Shown here: positions 24,981-34,254 of the stretch, piece by piece
How positions within the stretch are numbered: position 1 is the stretch's first letter
Layout: every line of letters begins with the position of its first letter
Source: Microbacterium sp. 10M-3C3
GTDB lineage: Bacteria > Actinomycetota > Actinomycetes > Actinomycetales > Microbacteriaceae
Direction: 5' to 3'
DNA length: 64,000 nt
Assembly (NCBI RefSeq): GCF_003931875.1
Contig: NZ_CP034245.1
Span: forward strand, 124,001 to 188,000
Notes under the pieces: model-generated
The model's input: only the letters and a program-made list of their open reading frames with translations
What the model was told of the DNA's origin: nothing
Database searches by the model: none
Position numbers and translations under genes: made by a program

Positions 24981-25046
24981 GTGTCACCACGATTCCCGCC
25001 AGTGTCATGTAAAGCCCGTTTGTGTCATCTCAAACCGTTCCCGACA
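24971..25046. repeat. Array of three GTGTCA repeats, probable TnsB-binding right end
   Basis: GTGTCA occurs at 24981, 25002 and 25022, with spacings of 21 and 20 bases, and each copy is followed 7-12 bases later by CCCG. Arrays of about 20-bp direct repeats near the terminus are what TnsB-type transposases bind. The outermost unit runs to CCCGACA at 25040-25046, and ACA would be the expected terminal trinucleotide (TGT read inward). The array ends nine bases before the -35 box of the host arsR promoter. Confidence 0.5.
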
Positions 25047-25055
25047 GGGAAAGGC

Positions 25056-25102
25056 TTGACTTAGAGTCGCGAGAGGTCTAATGTACAACCAAATGGTTGT
25101 AC
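25056..25102 (+). promoter_or_regulatory. arsR promoter with overlapping palindromic operator
   Basis: TTGACT (25056-25061) and TAATGT (25079-25084) are separated by 17 bases, close to the sigma-70 consensus. A perfect inverted repeat, GTACAACCA (25083-25091), AA, TGGTTGTAC (25094-25102), covers the end of the -10 box, the predicted transcription start and the start codon. This is the classic layout for autorepression by the ArsR-family protein encoded immediately downstream. Confidence 0.8.
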
Positions 25103-25437
25103 AAAGTGATCTCGATGACGCGGCGGTGGACCGGATCTTCCGGGCTCTCGCCGACGCCACGCGGCGCGACATCGTCCGTCGCACCCTGATCGGCGAGCAG
25201 TCGGTGTCGGAGCTCGCCGCCGAGTACGCCATGAGCTTCGCGGCGGTCCAGAAGCACGTGAGCGTGCTCGAGGCCGCCGAGCTCGTGGTCAAGAGAGCCG
25301 AAGGGAGGGAGCGACTCGTGCGTGCCGATCCGGAGCGGATCGCGCGCGTGCGCGAGCTGCTCGCCCAGTACGAGCAGCTGTGGCGTTCGCGCGTCGATCG
25401 CCTCGACGACCTGCTGCGGGACGATCCCGCGACCTGA
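25093..25437 (+). CDS. ArsR-family (winged-helix) repressor
   Basis: ATG 25093 is preferred over the in-frame ATG 25081 because the latter lies within the -10 box. The protein of 114 residues has the ArsR winged helix: IFRALADATRRDIVRRTL, SVSELAAEYAMSFAAVQKHVSVLEAAELV, then a basic wing (KRAEGRERLVRADP). No cysteine metal-binding motif is present, so it belongs to the metal-independent subgroup that partners SRPBCC proteins. It is 45 bases upstream of an SRPBCC gene, and the pair is a common actinobacterial module. It probably represses itself through the palindrome over its start. Confidence 0.92.
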   Translation: MVVQSDLDDAAVDRIFRALADATRRDIVRRTLIGEQSVSELAAEYAMSFAAVQKHVSVLEAAELVVKRAEGRERLVRADPERIARVRELLAQYEQLWRSRVDRLDDLLRDDPAT

Positions 25438-25481
25438 ACGACCGGCCGGATGCTGCGGCATCCGAATTCGAAGGAGAAGCA

Positions 25482-26447
25482 ATGCCCGTCACATCCGTCA
25501 CCACCGACCCGGAGGCCCTCACCTTCACGATGGTCGCCGAGTTCGCCGCCACGCCCGAGCGGCTGTGGTCGGCGCTGACCGACCCCCGCCAGCTCGAGCG
25601 CTGGTGGGGCCCTCCCGGGTACCCCGCGAACTTCGGGCGGTTCGACCTGCAGCCCGGCGGCCTCGTCGACTACGCCATGACCGGTCCACGGGGCGAGGTC
25701 TTCCGCGGCCGCTGGGAGGTGCTGGGCGTCGAGGCGCCGCACACGCTGGAGGTGCTGGACTCGTTCGTCGGCGACGACGGCGAGGTCGCGGCCGACATGC
25801 CGACCTCTCGCGCCGTGTGGCGCGTCGAGGGCGGCCCGCAGGGCGCGCGGCTCACGAGCACGACGTATTTCCCCTCCGTCGAGGCGCTCGAGCAGATGAC
25901 GGCCATGGGCATGGTCGAGGGCTCCACCCAGGCCGCCGACCAGCTCGACGTCGTGCTGCAGGACCTCCGCGAGTACGCCGCGGGCAAGGGCACGCGGGTC
26001 GAACTGCTCGATGACACGCATGTGCGCATCACGCGACTGATCGACGGTCCGCGCGAGCTCGTCTGGCGGGCGCATCACGAGCCCGAGCTGCTCCGGCAGT
26101 GGATGCTCGGCCCCGACGGGTGGACGATGCCGGTGGCGGACACCGGCGACACATACCGCTTCGAGTGGGAGCCCGCGCCGGGCGTCCAAGGGGAGCGCTT
26201 CGGCTTCGAGGGCGAGACGCTGTATTCCGAGCCGCCGCAGCGCGAGGTGTCGACCGAGCGCATGATCGGCATGCCGGGTGAGGGCACGGTGAACGACCTG
26301 TCGCTGTACGAGGAGGACGGCGTCACTCTGCTGACCCTCCTCATCACCTACCCCGACAAGGAGACGCGCGACATGATCCTGGCCACCGGCATGGCCGACG
26401 GCATGGAGGCGTCGTACGCCCGGCTGGAATCGCTCGTCCTGGCCTGA
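25482..26447 (+). CDS. Tandem SRPBCC (AHSA1-type) domain protein
   Basis: The ATG follows AAGGAGAA. The 321-residue product has two AHSA1/SRPBCC folds in tandem. The first runs to about residue 160 (TPERLWSALTDPRQLERWWGPPGYP, GEVFRGRWEVL) and the second from about 165 (GPRELVWRAHHEPELLRQWMLGPDGW, LTLLITYPDKETRDMIL). Such domains form a hydrophobic cavity for small ligands and accompany ArsR-type repressors, but a biochemical role is not established. It is the second gene of the arsR operon. Confidence 0.88.
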   Translation: MPVTSVTTDPEALTFTMVAEFAATPERLWSALTDPRQLERWWGPPGYPANFGRFDLQPGGLVDYAMTGPRGEVFRGRWEVLGVEAPHTLEVLDSFVGDDGEVAADMPTSRAVWRVEGGPQGARLTSTTYFPSVEALEQMTAMGMVEGSTQAADQLDVVLQDLREYAAGKGTRVELLDDTHVRITRLIDGPRELVWRAHHEPELLRQWMLGPDGWTMPVADTGDTYRFEWEPAPGVQGERFGFEGETLYSEPPQREVSTERMIGMPGEGTVNDLSLYEEDGVTLLTLLITYPDKETRDMILATGMADGMEASYARLESLVLA

Positions 26448-26595
26448 CGACCCAGCCCTCGCCCGCGCCATCCGGCCCCTTCGCTCCGTGCGAGGGGGCC
26501 GAGTGGCGCGGGCGAAGCGTGAGGAATCGACGCGGCGGCGCACGGATGGCGTCAGGACGCCGGTGCGGGCGGATGCGGCGGCGTAGACCGGTGGC

Positions 26596-27090
26596 GTGAC
26601 CCTGACGTCCCTTCTCCCCACGCTCCGCGAGAGCATCCCGACCCCCTTCGACGCCGCCGCGTGGCCCGCTCGCAGCGTGCCCTCGACCGACGACGTGACC
26701 GTCGCCGCCGTCTCCCTGCGCCGCTATGCCGAGCTGTGCGGCACGCCGTGCGTGTGCACCGGGCCGGCCATCATCCCGCTCTCGGGCGGCGCGGCCTCGC
26801 CGACCGACAGCACCACCGTCGTGCTCATGCGCGTGACGGCGGCGGATGCCGGCGGCATCCGCGTCGACGCGCGCCTGTCGGCGCTGCATCCGGTGTGGCG
26901 CGAGGCGCGCCTGCTCGGACGCGTCTCGCACGCGTACGACGAGCCGTTCGCCGTGTACGGCGGCGACTCCGAGGAGGCGACCGCGAGCGTCGTGCTGCCG
27001 GGCGATCCGCGCCCGGGTGATCTGATCGCGGTGCCATGCGCCGGGTGCCACTCCGTCGGAGAAGTGCGCTGCGCCCGCGCGGAGGCGTGA
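26596..27090 (+). CDS. Hypothetical protein, 164 residues
   Basis: The GTG start has TAGACC six bases upstream, matching the leaderless promoter spacing used by several neighbours; there is no ribosome site. The protein has Cys clusters CGTPCVC near residue 50 and CAGCHSVGEVRC near the C-terminus, but the spacing does not match a known zinc finger that I recognise. No signal peptide or membrane segment is evident. Codon usage is typical of the host. Function unknown. Confidence 0.6.
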   Translation: MTLTSLLPTLRESIPTPFDAAAWPARSVPSTDDVTVAAVSLRRYAELCGTPCVCTGPAIIPLSGGAASPTDSTTVVLMRVTAADAGGIRVDARLSALHPVWREARLLGRVSHAYDEPFAVYGGDSEEATASVVLPGDPRPGDLIAVPCAGCHSVGEVRCARAEA

Positions 27091-27130
27091 GCATGCTGTG
27101 ATCAGCCCGCGGCCCGTGAGACTGCACCTT

Positions 27131-27169
27131 CGCCACGAGACAGCGCGCGACGGCTGCTGTCTCGTGGCG
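27131..27169. terminator. 14-base perfect inverted repeat between convergent genes
   Basis: CGCCACGAGACAGC (27131-27144) and GCTGTCTCGTGGCG (27156-27169) flank an 11-base loop. It lies between the hypothetical gene and the convergent ABC permease, so a bidirectional terminator is likely. It could also be a dispersed palindromic element. Confidence 0.55.
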
Positions 27170-27195
27170 GAGATGCTGTCCCGCGCTCGGGCCGG

Positions 27196-27956
27196 TCAGC
27201 GGATACGGCGGGCGTAGAGCACGCTCGCGATGATCCACGCGACGACGAGGATGCCGACGCACCAGGCGAGCGCGATCCACAGCTCGACGCCCACCGGCTG
27301 GCCGGACAGCAGGGCGCGGATGCTGTTCACGATCGAGGTGACGGGCTGGTTCTCCGCGAACCAGCGCACCGGGCCGGGCATCGACTCCGTCGGCACGAAC
27401 GCCGAGCTCAGGAACGGCAGGAAGATCAGCGGATACGAGAACGCGCTCGCCCCGTCGACCGAGCGCGCCGTGAGACCCGGGATGACCGCGAGCCACGTGA
27501 GGGCGAGCGTGAACAGCACCAGGATGCCCGCGACCGCGAGCCATCCGCCGATGCCCGCGCCGGTGCGGAAGCCCATGAGGAGCGCCACCCCGATCACGAT
27601 CGCGAGCGACACGACGTTGGCCACGACCGACGTGAGCACGTGTGCCCACAGCACGCTCGATCGGGCGATCGGCATCGAGCGGAACCGCTCGACCATCCCG
27701 CCCCGCTGGTCGAGGAACAGCCGGTAGGCCGTGTACGAGATGCCCGACGCGACCGTGATCAGGAAGATCCCCGGCAGCAGGTAGTTCACGTACGGACCGT
27801 CGCCGCCCGTGGAGATCGCCCCGCCGAAGACGTAGACGAACAGCAGCAGGAACGCGATCGGCATGAGCGCGGTCGTGATGATCGTGTCGGGGCTGCGCAG
27901 GATGTGGCGCAGCGACCGGCCGGTGAGCACGGCGGTGTCGCCGAGGGCATGAGACA

Positions 27957-27957
<1 letters not shown>
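27196..27957 (-). CDS. ABC-2 type exporter permease (DrrB-like)
   Basis: The 253-residue membrane protein starts MSHALGDTAVLTGRSLRHILRSPDT, with AGGGAG upstream, and its ATG overlaps the ATPase stop. About six transmembrane helices are visible, with the ABC-2 signature around YLLPGIFLITVASG and FRSMPIARSSVLW. With the adjacent ATPase it should form a drug or lipid exporter of the daunorubicin-resistance type. It is the last gene of a padR-DUF1048-ATPase-permease operon. Confidence 0.88.
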
Positions 27958-28757
<800 letters not shown>

Positions 28758-28840
28758 GGTCTCTCCTTCGAAAGGGTGGTTTTCGGGCGCACTCGATCAC
28801 CGCTGCGACCGGCGTGGTCGCGCGTTCGGGGTGCGGGGCG

Positions 28841-28866
28841 CGGATGCGGCGGGGCCGCCGCATCCG
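28841..28866. repeat. Palindrome built from GGATGCGGCG
   Basis: CGGATGCGGCGG (28841-28852), two bases, then CCGCCGCATCCG (28855-28866). It lies between the DUF1048 gene and the exporter ATPase. An almost identical palindrome is at 60793-60819, so this is either a terminator/attenuator type or a dispersed repeat. Confidence 0.6.
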
Positions 28867-28880
28867 GAGTCAGCGGGGGA

Positions 28881-29243
28881 TCAGCTCGGCTGCGGGCCCT
28901 CCGCGTCGGCGATCGTGGCGCGCAGGCGAGCGCGCTCCTTGTCGATCCACGTGCGGCTGGCGTACGCCGCAGCGAACTCCTCGGCGAAGCCCACGGGGTC
29001 GTCGCCGACGATCTCGTGCACGGGCGTGCCGTCGGCCGCCGCGCGCTCGAACAGGTCGGCGAGGCCCGTGATCATGCGTGTCGCGTCGTCGCCGTCGGTG
29101 ATGCCGCCGGCATACATCAGGTACCGGTGGACGCCTCTCGCGGCGGTGCGCCACGGATCGGGCAGCGCGTCGATGCGCGCCATGTCCTGCTTGTACTGCT
29201 TCTTCTGCTCGAGCACTCCGGTGAGCTTCTCGTACCAGGCCAT
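28881..29243 (-). CDS. DUF1048 family protein
   Basis: The 120-residue protein starts MAWYEKLTGVLEQKKQYKQDMARI, with AAGGA upstream, and begins two bases after the padR stop. The all-helical composition and the DALPDPWRTAARGVHRYLMY stretch match DUF1048 proteins, which are regularly encoded next to PadR regulators. No biochemical role is established for the family. The operon context links it to regulation or support of the downstream exporter. Confidence 0.8.
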   Translation of the reverse strand: MAWYEKLTGVLEQKKQYKQDMARIDALPDPWRTAARGVHRYLMYAGGITDGDDATRMITGLADLFERAAADGTPVHEIVGDDPVGFAEEFAAAYASRTWIDKERARLRATIADAEGPQPS

Positions 29244-29245
29244 GA

Positions 29246-29575
29246 TCAGTTCCTTTCGCTGCGGAGCTGCTCGAGCCGGTCGGCGAGCGAGCCCCAGGTG
29301 GTCCAGAATTCGGTGAGCTGCTCCCGCCCGGCGGCGTTGAGCGTGTAGACCTTGCGCGGCGGCCCCTTCTCGGACGGGACCTTCTCGACGTCGACGAGGC
29401 CGCGCTGCTCGACGCGGACGAGGAGCGCGTAGATCGTGCCCTCGGCGATGTCGGCGAATCCGCGCTCGCGCAGGTTCGCCGTGATCTCGTATCCGTAGGC
29501 GGCGCGCTGGTCGAGCACCGCGAGCACGATCCCCTCCAGGACGCCCTTGAGCATCTCGGTGTCGTTCTTGCCCAT
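29246..29575 (-). CDS. PadR-family transcriptional regulator
   Basis: The ATG at 29575 is set by GGGAGG seven bases upstream. The 109-residue protein shows the PadR winged helix: MLKGVLEGIVLAVLDQRAAYGYEITANLRERGFADI, AEGTIYALLVRVEQRGLVDVEK and the wing with GPPRKVYTLNAAGREQL. PadR repressors commonly control drug exporters, and this one heads the operon with DUF1048 and the ABC-2 exporter. A repeat array just upstream is its likely operator. Confidence 0.92.
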   Translation of the reverse strand: MGKNDTEMLKGVLEGIVLAVLDQRAAYGYEITANLRERGFADIAEGTIYALLVRVEQRGLVDVEKVPSEKGPPRKVYTLNAAGREQLTEFWTTWGSLADRLEQLRSERN

Positions 29576-29594
29576 GTCGCGCCCTCCCATCTAT

Positions 29595-29650
29595 TCAGTG
29601 TTGCTGAGTACCGGTACAAAGTAACACTGACTACCGCTACCTAGCAACAC
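29595..29650. promoter_or_regulatory. Overlapping inverted repeats upstream of padR, candidate operator
   Basis: TCAGTGTT (29595-29602) pairs with AACACTGA (29623-29630), and the same left arm extended, AGTGTTGCT, also pairs with AGCAACACC (29643-29651). The nested arms GTGTT/AACAC are spaced about two or four helical turns apart. They lie between divergent padR and the decayed DUF1990 gene. The arrangement suggests binding by two PadR dimers. Confidence 0.6.
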
Positions 29651-29681
29651 CGAATACCCGATTCCCGTCTACGTTCGCCGT

Positions 29682-30009
29682 ATGGACCTGCCGCTCACGT
29701 ACGCCGAGGTCGGCGCCACCGGCGGAACGATGCCCGACGGCTACCACCACGTCCGGGTGGAGCGTGTCATCGGGCACGGTCCGGAAATCTTCGCCCGTGC
29801 CGCCGACGCGCTCCTGGCGGGAGAGGTGCAGCGACGTGCGGGCGCCCGCATCCGAGGAGCGCTTCGCACTCGAGCTGACCGCATCCGGCGCCGTAGTGTT
29901 CCGGATCACCGCGTTCTCGAAGCCCGGGCGGTGGTTCACGCGCCTCGGCGCCCCCCTCGCGCGCCTCGTACAGACCCGCATGACGCGCCGCTACCTCGCC
30001 GCCCTCTGA
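29682..30009 (+). pseudogene. DUF1990 family gene, degraded by internal deletion and frameshift
   Basis: The first 50 or so codons in one frame read LTYAEVGATGGTMPDGYHHV and IGHGPEIFARAADALL, the conserved start of DUF1990 proteins. From about 29850 the matching C-terminus continues in the next frame, reading ERFALELTASGAVVFRITAF, then SKPGRWFTRLG and MTRRYLAAL to the TGA at 30009. Roughly 50 residues of the middle domain are missing between the halves. A TACGTT hexamer six bases before the ATG looks like an intact leaderless promoter. The intact family is about 160-170 residues. Confidence 0.7.
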
Positions 30010-30221
30010 CCCCGTCCGCGCCGGCCGCGTCGGCACTGGACGGTGCGGCGCGATGCGGCGTTCGTGAGGAGAGCGTGAGGGGGCGGGCGGGGGCCGTATG
30101 GATTCCGTGAGGACGGCGGGACGCGGCATCCGGCCGGGGTTGCATCGGAGGCGTGACCGGGGCGTTCCCGGCATCCGCGCCACAGCAGCGCGCGGTCCCT
30201 CATCCGTCCAAGGAGCATCTC

Positions 30222-30305
30222 GTGCTCGATGTGATGTACATCGTCGCGACGATCGCGTTGTTCGCGCTCGTCGGCCTCGTCGCCAAGGGGGCCGAGAAGC
30301 TATGA
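30222..30305 (+). CDS. Small single-helix membrane peptide at the head of the kdp operon
   Basis: AAGGAG is followed eight bases later by GTG 30222. The 27-residue product reads MLDVMYIVATIALFALVGL then VAKGAEKL: one membrane helix with a short basic tail. It overlaps kdpF by ATGA, so it is co-translated with it. It resembles KdpF in size but lacks the RPEKF ending; I believe similar short frames precede kdpF in other actinobacteria, but I cannot verify this here. It may be an additional small subunit or chaperone of the Kdp pump. Confidence 0.6.
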   Translation: MLDVMYIVATIALFALVGLVAKGAEKL

Positions 30306-30391
30306 CGTTCTTCTCGATCCTCGCGGCCGTTCTGGCCATCGCCGCCGTCGTCTACCTCGTGATCGCGCTCGTGCGCCCGGAGAAGTTCTGA
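30302..30391 (+). CDS. kdpF: KdpF, small stabilising subunit of the K+-transporting ATPase
   Basis: This is 29 residues: [19 protein letters not shown], then a tail LVRPEKF that is the hallmark of KdpF. KdpF is a single-helix subunit that stabilises the KdpABC complex in the membrane. It overlaps the upstream peptide by 4 bases and ends 1 base before kdpA. Confidence 0.92.
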   Translation: MTFFSILAAVLAIAAVVYLVIALVRPEKF

Positions 30392-30392
30392 C

Positions 30393-32075
30393 ATGGGTGC
30401 CGGAGTGATCTGGTCCATCGTTCTCTCGAGCGCGACCCTCGTCCTCGCGCTGGGGCTGGCCTACCGGCCGCTCGGCGACTACATCGCCCACATCTACACG
30501 ACGACGAAGCACTGGCGTGTCGAGCGTGCCACCTACCGTCTGATCGGCGTCGACGCGTCCGGCGAGCAGACGTGGCAGGCCTACGTGCGCTCGGTGCTGC
30601 TCTTCTCGTTCGTGAGCGTCATCTTCGTCTACGCGATCATGCGGCTCCAGCCGCTGCTTCCCGCGTCGCTCGGTCTCCCCGCGCCGGGCGAGGCGCTGTC
30701 GTTCAACACGGCCGTCTCGTTCGTCACGAACACCAACTGGCAGTCGTACTCGGGTGAGGTCACGCTCGGCTACACGGTGCAGTTCGCCGCGCTCGCGGTG
30801 CAGAACTTCGTCTCGGCCGCCGTCGGCATCGCCATCGCGATCGCCCTGGTGCGCGGCTTCGCGTTCCGTCGCAGCGGCGTCATCGGCAACTTCTGGGTCG
30901 ACCTCGTGCGCGGCACCTACCGGCTGCTGCTGCCCCTGTCGATCATCGCCGCGGTGATCCTCCTCGCCGGCGGTGCGATCCAGAACCTGTCGGGGTTCAC
31001 GGATGCGGCGACCGTCGCGGGCACGACGCAGTCGATCCCCGGCGGCCCTGTCGCCTCGCAGGAGGCGATCAAGCTCCTCGGCACCAACGGCGGCGGCATC
31101 TTCAACGTCAACGCCGCGCACCCGTTCGAGAACCCCACCCCGTGGACGAACCTGCTCGAGGTGTTCCTCCTGCTCGTGATCCCGTTCGCGATGCCGCGCG
31201 CCTTCGGCAAGATCGTCGGCGACAACCGTCAGGGATACGCGATCCTCGGCGTCATGGCCGGCATCTTCGTCGTATCGGCCACGCTCACGACCGTGTTCGA
31301 GGCCATCGGCGCGGGCACTGCCCCGCAGCTGGCCGGCGGCGCGATGGAGGGCAAGGAGGTGCGCTTCGGCATCTTCGGCTCGACGATCTACGCGACCGCC
31401 ACGACACTGACCTCCACCGGCTCGGTGAACTCGATGCACGACAGCTACACGGCCCTGGGCGGCATGATGCCGATGATCAACATGATGCTCGGCGAGATCG
31501 CGCCGGGCGGTGTCGGTGCGGGCCTGTACGGCATGCTGATCCTCGCGGTCATCGCGGTGTTCGTCGGCGGGCTGCTCATCGGCCGCACGCCCGAGTACCT
31601 CGGCAAGAAGATCGGGCCGCGCGAGATCAAGCTCGCGAGCCTGTACATCCTCGTCACCCCCGCGCTCGTGCTGCTGGGCACCGCGCTCAGCTTCGCGATC
31701 CCGGGCATCCGTGACGACGTCGAGTCGACCTCGATCTGGAACCCCGGCGTGCACGGGCTGAGCGAGGTCGTCTACGCGTTCACGTCGGCGGCGAACAACA
31801 ACGGCTCGGCGTTCGCGGGCCTCACCGCGAACACGCCGTGGATGAACACCGCGCTGGGCGTGGCGATGCTCCTCGGCCGCTTCGTGCCGATCGTGCTCGT
31901 GCTGGCGCTGGCGGGCTCGCTCGCCGCGCAGGACAAGGTGCCGGCGACCGTCGGCACGCTGCCCACGCACCGGCCGCAGTTCGCCGGCCTCCTCGCGGGC
32001 GTCGCGATCATCGTGACCGCCCTCACCTACTTCCCGGTCCTCACCCTCGGACCCCTCGCTGAAGGACTCGTCTGA
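30393..32075 (+). CDS. kdpA: KdpA, K+-binding translocating subunit
   Basis: The 560-residue polytopic protein is of normal length. The four selectivity-filter-like loops are visible: [50 protein letters not shown] and [13 protein letters not shown]. KdpA passes K+ into the P-type ATPase under K+ limitation. It is followed after 2 bases by kdpB. Expression is expected to be controlled by KdpDE encoded downstream. Confidence 0.97.
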   Translation: MGAGVIWSIVLSSATLVLALGLAYRPLGDYIAHIYTTTKHWRVERATYRLIGVDASGEQTWQAYVRSVLLFSFVSVIFVYAIMRLQPLLPASLGLPAPGEALSFNTAVSFVTNTNWQSYSGEVTLGYTVQFAALAVQNFVSAAVGIAIAIALVRGFAFRRSGVIGNFWVDLVRGTYRLLLPLSIIAAVILLAGGAIQNLSGFTDAATVAGTTQSIPGGPVASQEAIKLLGTNGGGIFNVNAAHPFENPTPWTNLLEVFLLLVIPFAMPRAFGKIVGDNRQGYAILGVMAGIFVVSATLTTVFEAIGAGTAPQLAGGAMEGKEVRFGIFGSTIYATATTLTSTGSVNSMHDSYTALGGMMPMINMMLGEIAPGGVGAGLYGMLILAVIAVFVGGLLIGRTPEYLGKKIGPREIKLASLYILVTPALVLLGTALSFAIPGIRDDVESTSIWNPGVHGLSEVVYAFTSAANNNGSAFAGLTANTPWMNTALGVAMLLGRFVPIVLVLALAGSLAAQDKVPATVGTLPTHRPQFAGLLAGVAIIVTALTYFPVLTLGPLAEGLV

Positions 32076-32077
32076 CC

Positions 32078-34243
32078 ATGTCCACATCGACCACCCTCGA
32101 CCCGGCGCACGACGCGGGGGAGCACGGCGACGCGGAGACGTCGCGCACCACGCGTGCGTTCAGCCCCGCGCAGATCGCGCAGGCGCTGCCCGGTGCCCTG
32201 CGCAAGCTCAATCCCGCCGCGCAGTGGCGCAACCCCGTCATGTTCCTCGTGTGGATCGGCGCGGCCCTCACGACCCTCATCGCGATCGCCGAGCCGTTCC
32301 TCGGCGGCCCGGAGAGCTCGGGAGGCACCGCGGTGCCCGCCGGATTCACGTGGGGCATCGCGATCTGGCTGTGGCTCACGGTGTTCTTCGCGAACATCGC
32401 CGAGGCCGTCGCAGAGGGCCGCGGCAAGGCGCAGGCGGCGACGCTGCGCAAGACCCGCACCACCACGACCGCGCGGCGTGTGGTCGACTACGACGCGGCG
32501 GGCGACCCTGCCGCGCAGTCCGCGCCCCTCGAGGACGTCGCGTCCGGCGACCTGCGCGTCGGCGATGTCGTGGTCGTCGAGGCGGGGCAGCTCATCCCCG
32601 GCGACGGCGACATCGTCCAGGGCATCGCCACGGTCGACGAGTCGGCCATCACGGGCGAGTCGGCCCCCGTCGTGCGCGAGTCGGGCGGTGACCGCAGCGC
32701 CGTCACGGGCGGCACGCGCGTGCTCTCCGACCGCATCGTCGTGGCCATCACCTCCAAGCCCGGTGAGACCTTCGTCGACCGGATGATCGCGCTCGTCGAG
32801 GGTGCGTCGCGTCAGCGCACGCCCAACGAGATCGCGCTGAACATCCTGCTGGCGAGCCTGTCGATCGTGTTCGTGGTGGTCGTGCTCGTCCTCAACCCGA
32901 TCGCGTCGTACGCGGCGTCGCCGGTGTCGATCCCGGTGCTCGTGGCGCTGCTGGTCTGCCTCATCCCTACCACGATCGGCGCTCTGCTGAGCGCGATCGG
33001 CATCGCGGGCATGGACCGCCTGGTGCAGCGTAACGTCCTGGCGATGTCGGGCCGCGCCGTCGAGGCCGCGGGCGATGTCACCACTCTGCTGCTGGACAAG
33101 ACCGGCACGATCACCTACGGCAACCGTCGGGCGACCGACTTCGTGCCCGCGCCCGGCATGGCCCAGCGCGGGCTCGCCGAAGCCGCCTCGCTGTCGTCAC
33201 TGGCCGACCCCACGCCCGAGGGCACCTCGGTCGTGGAGCTGGCCGCCGCGCAGGGCGTCGTGGCCGAGATGCCCGCCGGCGCGGTCGCGGTGCCCTTCAC
33301 GGCGCAGACCCGCATGAGCGGCGTCGACCTGCCCGACGGCACGCAGGTGCGCAAGGGCGCCGCATCCGCGGTGCTCGCGTGGCTCGAATCCGAGGGCGGC
33401 GGCGTGCCGACGCACGTGCGCGCGCAGATCACGAGCGACACCGACGCGATCGGCGCGTCCGGCGGCACGCCGCTGGTCGTGGCCACGGTGACGGCGGGTC
33501 AGGGCCGCGCGCTCGGCGTGATCCACCTCAAGGACGTCGTGAAGGACGGCCTGCGCGACCGCTTCGGCGAGCTGCGGGCGATGGGCATCCGCACCGTCAT
33601 GATCACGGGCGACAACCCGCTCACGGCGAAGGCGATCGCCGCCGAGGCGGGCGTGGACGACTTCCTCGCGGAGGCGACGCCGGAAGACAAGCTCGCGCTC
33701 ATCAAGCGCGAGCAGGAGGGCGGCAACCTCGTCGCGATGACCGGTGACGGCACGAACGACGCGCCCGCCCTCGCGCAGGCCGACGTCGGCGTGGCGATGA
33801 ACACGGGCACGTCGGCGGCCAAAGAGGCCGGAAACATGGTCGACCTCGACTCCGACCCCACGAAGCTCATCGACATCGTCCGCATCGGCAAGCAGCTGCT
33901 CATCACGCGCGGTGCGCTCACCACGTTCTCGCTGGCCAACGACATCGCGAAGTACTTCGCGATCATCCCGGCCATGTTCATGGGCGTGTTCCCGGGGCTG
34001 GCGGCGCTGAACATCATGCAGCTGTCCTCGCCCGCGTCGGCGGTGACCAGCGCGATCGTCTTCAACGCGATCGTGATCGTCGTGCTCATCCCGCTCGCGC
34101 TGCGCGGTGTGAAGTACCGCGCCGCGAGCGCGTCCCAGATCCTCAGCCGCAACCTCGTGATCTACGGGATCGGCGGAGTGATCGTCCCCTTCATCGGCAT
34201 CAAGCTCATCGACCTCCTCGTGAGCCTCATCCCCGGCTTCTGA
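32078..34243 (+). CDS. kdpB: KdpB, P-type ATPase subunit
   Basis: The 721-residue protein has all P-type ATPase landmarks: the actuator motif [15 protein letters not shown], the phosphorylation site [14 protein letters not shown], the nucleotide-domain [10 protein letters not shown] and the hinge [22 protein letters not shown]. It energises K+ uptake. The order kdpA-kdpB-kdpC with 2-11 base gaps is standard. About 40 residues at the N-terminus are poorly conserved and hydrophilic. Confidence 0.97.
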   Translation: MSTSTTLDPAHDAGEHGDAETSRTTRAFSPAQIAQALPGALRKLNPAAQWRNPVMFLVWIGAALTTLIAIAEPFLGGPESSGGTAVPAGFTWGIAIWLWLTVFFANIAEAVAEGRGKAQAATLRKTRTTTTARRVVDYDAAGDPAAQSAPLEDVASGDLRVGDVVVVEAGQLIPGDGDIVQGIATVDESAITGESAPVVRESGGDRSAVTGGTRVLSDRIVVAITSKPGETFVDRMIALVEGASRQRTPNEIALNILLASLSIVFVVVVLVLNPIASYAASPVSIPVLVALLVCLIPTTIGALLSAIGIAGMDRLVQRNVLAMSGRAVEAAGDVTTLLLDKTGTITYGNRRATDFVPAPGMAQRGLAEAASLSSLADPTPEGTSVVELAAAQGVVAEMPAGAVAVPFTAQTRMSGVDLPDGTQVRKGAASAVLAWLESEGGGVPTHVRAQITSDTDAIGASGGTPLVVATVTAGQGRALGVIHLKDVVKDGLRDRFGELRAMGIRTVMITGDNPLTAKAIAAEAGVDDFLAEATPEDKLALIKREQEGGNLVAMTGDGTNDAPALAQADVGVAMNTGTSAAKEAGNMVDLDSDPTKLIDIVRIGKQLLITRGALTTFSLANDIAKYFAIIPAMFMGVFPGLAALNIMQLSSPASAVTSAIVFNAIVIVVLIPLALRGVKYRAASASQILSRNLVIYGIGGVIVPFIGIKLIDLLVSLIPGF

Positions 34244-34254
34244 AAGGCCCTGCC

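Larger units (their letters stand above)
15400..25046. mobile_element. Tn7-like transposon carrying tnsABC-tniQ and a nuclease-NACHT defence-like cargo gene
   Basis: The core genes tnsA, tnsB, tnsC and tniQ-like run leftward with 4-base overlaps, and one large cargo gene runs rightward. The right end is suggested by three GTGTCA repeats (24981, 25002, 25022) with a possible terminal ACA at 25046, just before the promoter of the host arsR gene. The left boundary is not resolved; it should lie between the LuxR-sensor operon and the tniQ stop (15.33-15.60 kb), so the start given is approximate. No target-site duplication could be identified by eye. The interior lacks the GGATGCGGCG decamer that is common in the flanking host DNA to the right, consistent with horizontal acquisition. 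Confidence 0.75.

Noticed and set aside
24823-25008. 61-codon minus-strand frame starting MTLAGIVVTPSVTRL, resembling a transposase N-terminus
   Set aside because: It runs through the GTGTCA repeat array, so its start residues are dictated by the repeats. No ribosome site or family match supports it; a remnant of another transposase cannot be excluded.
30300-32087. Long open frame antisense to kdpA, and similar long antisense frames across kdp and the ureide operon
   Set aside because: High GC produces long chance frames opposite real genes; they show Arg/Asp/Gly-rich composition without family motifs.
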